Assembly: GCA_002493305.1 (NCBI GenBank)
Contig: DKYJ01000013.1
Span: 27,966 to 50,430 of the forward strand
Source of the DNA: Clostridiales bacterium UBA7103
GTDB lineage: Bacteria > Bacillota > Clostridia > Oscillospirales > Oscillospiraceae
Direction of reading: 5' to 3'
Length of the DNA stretch: 22,465 nucleotides
The notes under the pieces were generated by a model. That model made no database searches, was not told where the DNA came from, and saw only the letters and a program-made list of their open reading frames with translations. How positions within the stretch are numbered: the stretch's first letter is position 1; every line of letters starts with the position of its first letter. Positions 20,193 through 22,465 of this stretch are shown here, one piece after another. Made by a program: the position numbers and the translations under genes.

Positions 20193-20266
20193 TTTTTCAC
20201 CCCGTTTTGAGTCTATTCCGCCGCTGTTGACAAAATTACTTTTCCGGAGTTTTTTGTCGGATTTTA

Positions 20267-20295
20267 TTTACACAAACGCAATTTTATTGTATAAT
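20267..20295 (+). promoter_or_regulatory. sigma-A-type promoter of the hybrid histidine kinase gene
   Basis: TTTACA (20267-20272) and TATAAT (20290-20295) are separated by 17 bases, with the start codon 62 bases further on. A perfect -10 box, a near-consensus -35 and ideal spacing make this a good housekeeping promoter. Confidence 0.8.
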
Positions 20296-20357
20296 GGTTT
20301 AGTTTTTTTGTTATATATTTTCATTCCCGTATCGGGTTTGCAGGAAGAAGGCTATTT

Positions 20358-22424
20358 ATGGACGAAAATGAAGAAAAGCTCAGTTCATTTACGCTGGATG
20401 AATCTACCATCCCGGTAATGGAGGACATCTCCAACGGTATCCCAGGCGGCTTCTTCATATACCACGCTGACGGAGAGGAGGAACTCATTTACACCAACCG
20501 CACTCTCCTGCGATTTTTTGGCTGCTCCACCGAGGAGGAGTTCAAGGAGTTGACCGGATACACCTTCCGCGGTATGGTGCATCCTGAGGATATCGACGCG
20601 GTTGAGGCAAGCATATCCCGGCAGATAGCCGAGGATAAATACAACATGGACTATGTGGAGTACCGCATAATCCAGAAGGACGGTGCTGTCCGCTGGGTGG
20701 AGGATTACGGGCACTTTATGCGCACCAGAGCCTATGGGGATATTTTCTGTGTGTTCATCGACGATGCCACAAACCGGCTCGAAAAGCGCCTTGCAGACCT
20801 TGAGGAAATAAACGGAGAGCTGAGCCGGGCCTACGCTCAGGAAGCACAATTTAAGCGCGCGATATTCAGGGACGCTGTCTCTATCACAGAAATCGATGTT
20901 ACCCTCGACAGATTTGTGCTCTCCTCCAATTATCTGGCTCTTCATGGAGCAGATGCCGGCATGAACAGTCCTGAGAGCTTCAGCGAGTATATCGCCGAAA
21001 GGGCTGAATCTGTGGAGGAGAACGACCGGGCGCAGTATTATGAATTTTTTGACCTTGAACGGCTCACGCGCTGCTTTGAGCAGGGCGAGCTTGAGCAGGT
21101 GTTTGAAAACTGCTTTGATGACCATTTTGGTTCAAAGCGCATGTTCAGGCACACGCTGCTTCTCTCTGAAGATTCCGGCTCCGGCAACATCATGGCAACC
21201 TGCATAACCAAGGACATTACCGCTACGGCGGAGCATAAACGGCTGCTTGAAGCAGCGTGGAGGCAGGCGGATATAGCAAATGCCGCCCGAAACGCTTTCC
21301 TTAACAGCATCTCTCATGAGATACGCACCCCGCTCAACGGCATCTTGGGCTATATCGAGCTGATGGAGCGCAGTATGCCCGACAGCGACCCAATGCGTGA
21401 GTATGTAGGGAAGATCCGCTCCTTCAGCGAGCATCTGTATGACATTTACAGCAACTCTCTGGCGATAACCAGCGCCGCGTCAAGAGCAGTGGTTCTGAGA
21501 GAGGATAAGCTCTTCCTTCCCGATGTTCTTGATGAGCTTGAGCGCCGCACCGCCGCACACGCAAAAGAAAAAAACATTGATTTTGTATATAAGGCAGACG
21601 ATCTCAAGCATTTTTATGTGATTTCGGATCATGTCCAGCTCAGGGAGATAATATGGCAGATACTGGATAACGCCGTTAAATATACCCCTGAGGGAGGGCG
21701 CGTGACCTTCAGCGCAGATGAGCTGACCTGCACGGCGGAGGGTTATGCCTGCTATCAGTTTGAGGTCGCGGACAATGGAATAGGCATGGAGGATTCCTTT
21801 ATCAGCCGGATATTCAGGCCATTTGAGCGCGCCGGCAGCACCACGCAGACCGGTATTTACGGTGCAGGGCTTGGGCTACCCATGGCGAAGAATCTTATTG
21901 AGCTGATGGGCGGAAGCATATCCATTGAAAGCTCCCTTGGAATCGGCAGCCGTTTCACCGTGCGCCTTACGCTCCGCCTCCAGCCGGAACACATTCAGGC
22001 GGACTGGCCCGGCGACGATGGAGCCAGTCTGGTCGGCAAGCACATCCTTCTGGTAGAAGACAATGAGATAAACCGTGAGATCGCGCTGGCGCTTCTTCAT
22101 GATTCCGGCTTTATTGTGGATACCGCGCCGGACGGTGCCGCAGCAGTGGATATGGTTCGCCGTATGCCCCCGTTTGATCTAATTCTTATGGATCTGCAAA
22201 TGCCCGTGATGAACGGTTATGACGCCGCAATGGCCATTCGCGCCCTTCAGGATAGCGCCCGGTCAGAAACACCGATCATTGCACTCTCGGCGGACAGCTT
22301 TGCGGAAAGTCAGGAGCGATGTCTCGCATGCGGCATGAACGCACATTGTTCAAAGCCTCTGGATATAGATAAGCTCTGCGCGATGATCAGCGCCGTTCTC
22401 AGCAGCCCTGACAGCGCCCGCTGA
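20358..22424 (+). CDS. cytoplasmic hybrid histidine kinase (PAS, HisKA, HATPase, receiver)
   Basis: This 688-residue sensor kinase has no membrane segments. An N-terminal PAS domain (about 25-140) has YTNRTLLRFFGCSTEEEF, VHPEDIDAVEASI and YRIIQKDGAVRWVEDYG. A second, weaker sensory region follows (about 165-290). The phospho-acceptor box is SHEIRTPLNGILGYIELM (about residues 318-335). HATPase motifs are ILDNAVKYTPEGG (N box), VADNGIGM (G1), FRPFER and YGAGLGLPMAKNL (G2). A C-terminal receiver (about 560-680) has LLVEDNEINRE and the phospho-Asp in LILMDLQMPVMNG. The ATG at 20358 has AAGAAGG six bases upstream. It is chromosomal, outside the element, and divergent from sigK. The ligand and downstream partner are not evident; the gene after it lies beyond the window. 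Confidence 0.93.
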   Translation: MDENEEKLSSFTLDESTIPVMEDISNGIPGGFFIYHADGEEELIYTNRTLLRFFGCSTEEEFKELTGYTFRGMVHPEDIDAVEASISRQIAEDKYNMDYVEYRIIQKDGAVRWVEDYGHFMRTRAYGDIFCVFIDDATNRLEKRLADLEEINGELSRAYAQEAQFKRAIFRDAVSITEIDVTLDRFVLSSNYLALHGADAGMNSPESFSEYIAERAESVEENDRAQYYEFFDLERLTRCFEQGELEQVFENCFDDHFGSKRMFRHTLLLSEDSGSGNIMATCITKDITATAEHKRLLEAAWRQADIANAARNAFLNSISHEIRTPLNGILGYIELMERSMPDSDPMREYVGKIRSFSEHLYDIYSNSLAITSAASRAVVLREDKLFLPDVLDELERRTAAHAKEKNIDFVYKADDLKHFYVISDHVQLREIIWQILDNAVKYTPEGGRVTFSADELTCTAEGYACYQFEVADNGIGMEDSFISRIFRPFERAGSTTQTGIYGAGLGLPMAKNLIELMGGSISIESSLGIGSRFTVRLTLRLQPEHIQADWPGDDGASLVGKHILLVEDNEINREIALALLHDSGFIVDTAPDGAAAVDMVRRMPPFDLILMDLQMPVMNGYDAAMAIRALQDSARSETPIIALSADSFAESQERCLACGMNAHCSKPLDIDKLCAMISAVLSSPDSAR

Positions 22425-22465
22425 TGTCCGCTCTGAATATACGCTAAATCACGGCCGGTAATACG

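Overview
The window looks like the right-hand part of an integrative conjugative element (ICE) in a spore-forming Clostridia host, probably Oscillospiraceae-like, plus a short stretch of flanking chromosome. The basis is the gene set (PcfB/VirD4 coupling protein, MobA-type relaxase, MobC, ArdC, DUF3846, a ParB-like protein and RepA_N, as in the Tn1549/CTn5 family), strong AGGAGG ribosome sites, class C sortases with LPXTG surface proteins, and a sporulation sigma-K gene at the edge. All element genes lie on the minus strand. The T4SS body and the recombinase would lie beyond the left end and are not seen.

Layout, left to right (transcription runs right to left). 1-3512: conjugation module with a partial VirD4-type coupling ATPase, PcfB, relaxase and MobC, each overlapping the next. 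3513-3688: a hairpin-rich stretch that is the best oriT candidate. 3689-5743: an AT-rich 684-residue protein with a PIN-like core and two C-terminal membrane segments. 5800-9978: maintenance module with ArdC-like protein, DUF3846 protein, a ParB-like protein with two ParB N-domains, and a RepA_N replication initiator whose own coding sequence contains iteron-like repeats and a cruciform. 9975-15445: surface module with two sortases, an LPKTG pilin, an LPFTG thioester-type adhesin and a small Cys-rich protein. 15633-17681: a second, diverged copy of the PIN-like membrane protein. 17931-19329: a two-gene unit of an HTH protein and a HipA-like kinase, with a consensus promoter and its own terminator. 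19463-19556: two copies of a 17-bp repeat. The outer copy sits exactly where homology to sigma-K stops, so this is the likely element end. 19548-20192: sigK lacking its last C-terminal residues. 20358-22424, plus strand: a chromosomal hybrid histidine kinase.

Three observations stand out. First, four copies of a 15-bp palindrome, GTYTCACSGTGARAC, lie at module borders. It resembles the Spo0J parS site with one extra central base, and the element encodes a ParB-like protein that could bind it. Second, the element carries two diverged copies of the same uncharacterised PIN-like membrane protein, both with TTG starts, and one is bracketed by inverted copies of that palindrome. Third, the element appears to split sigK near its 3' end, which recalls the skin elements of Bacillus and Clostridioides but at a different position. 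All functional statements rest on motif reading by eye; no database search was run.
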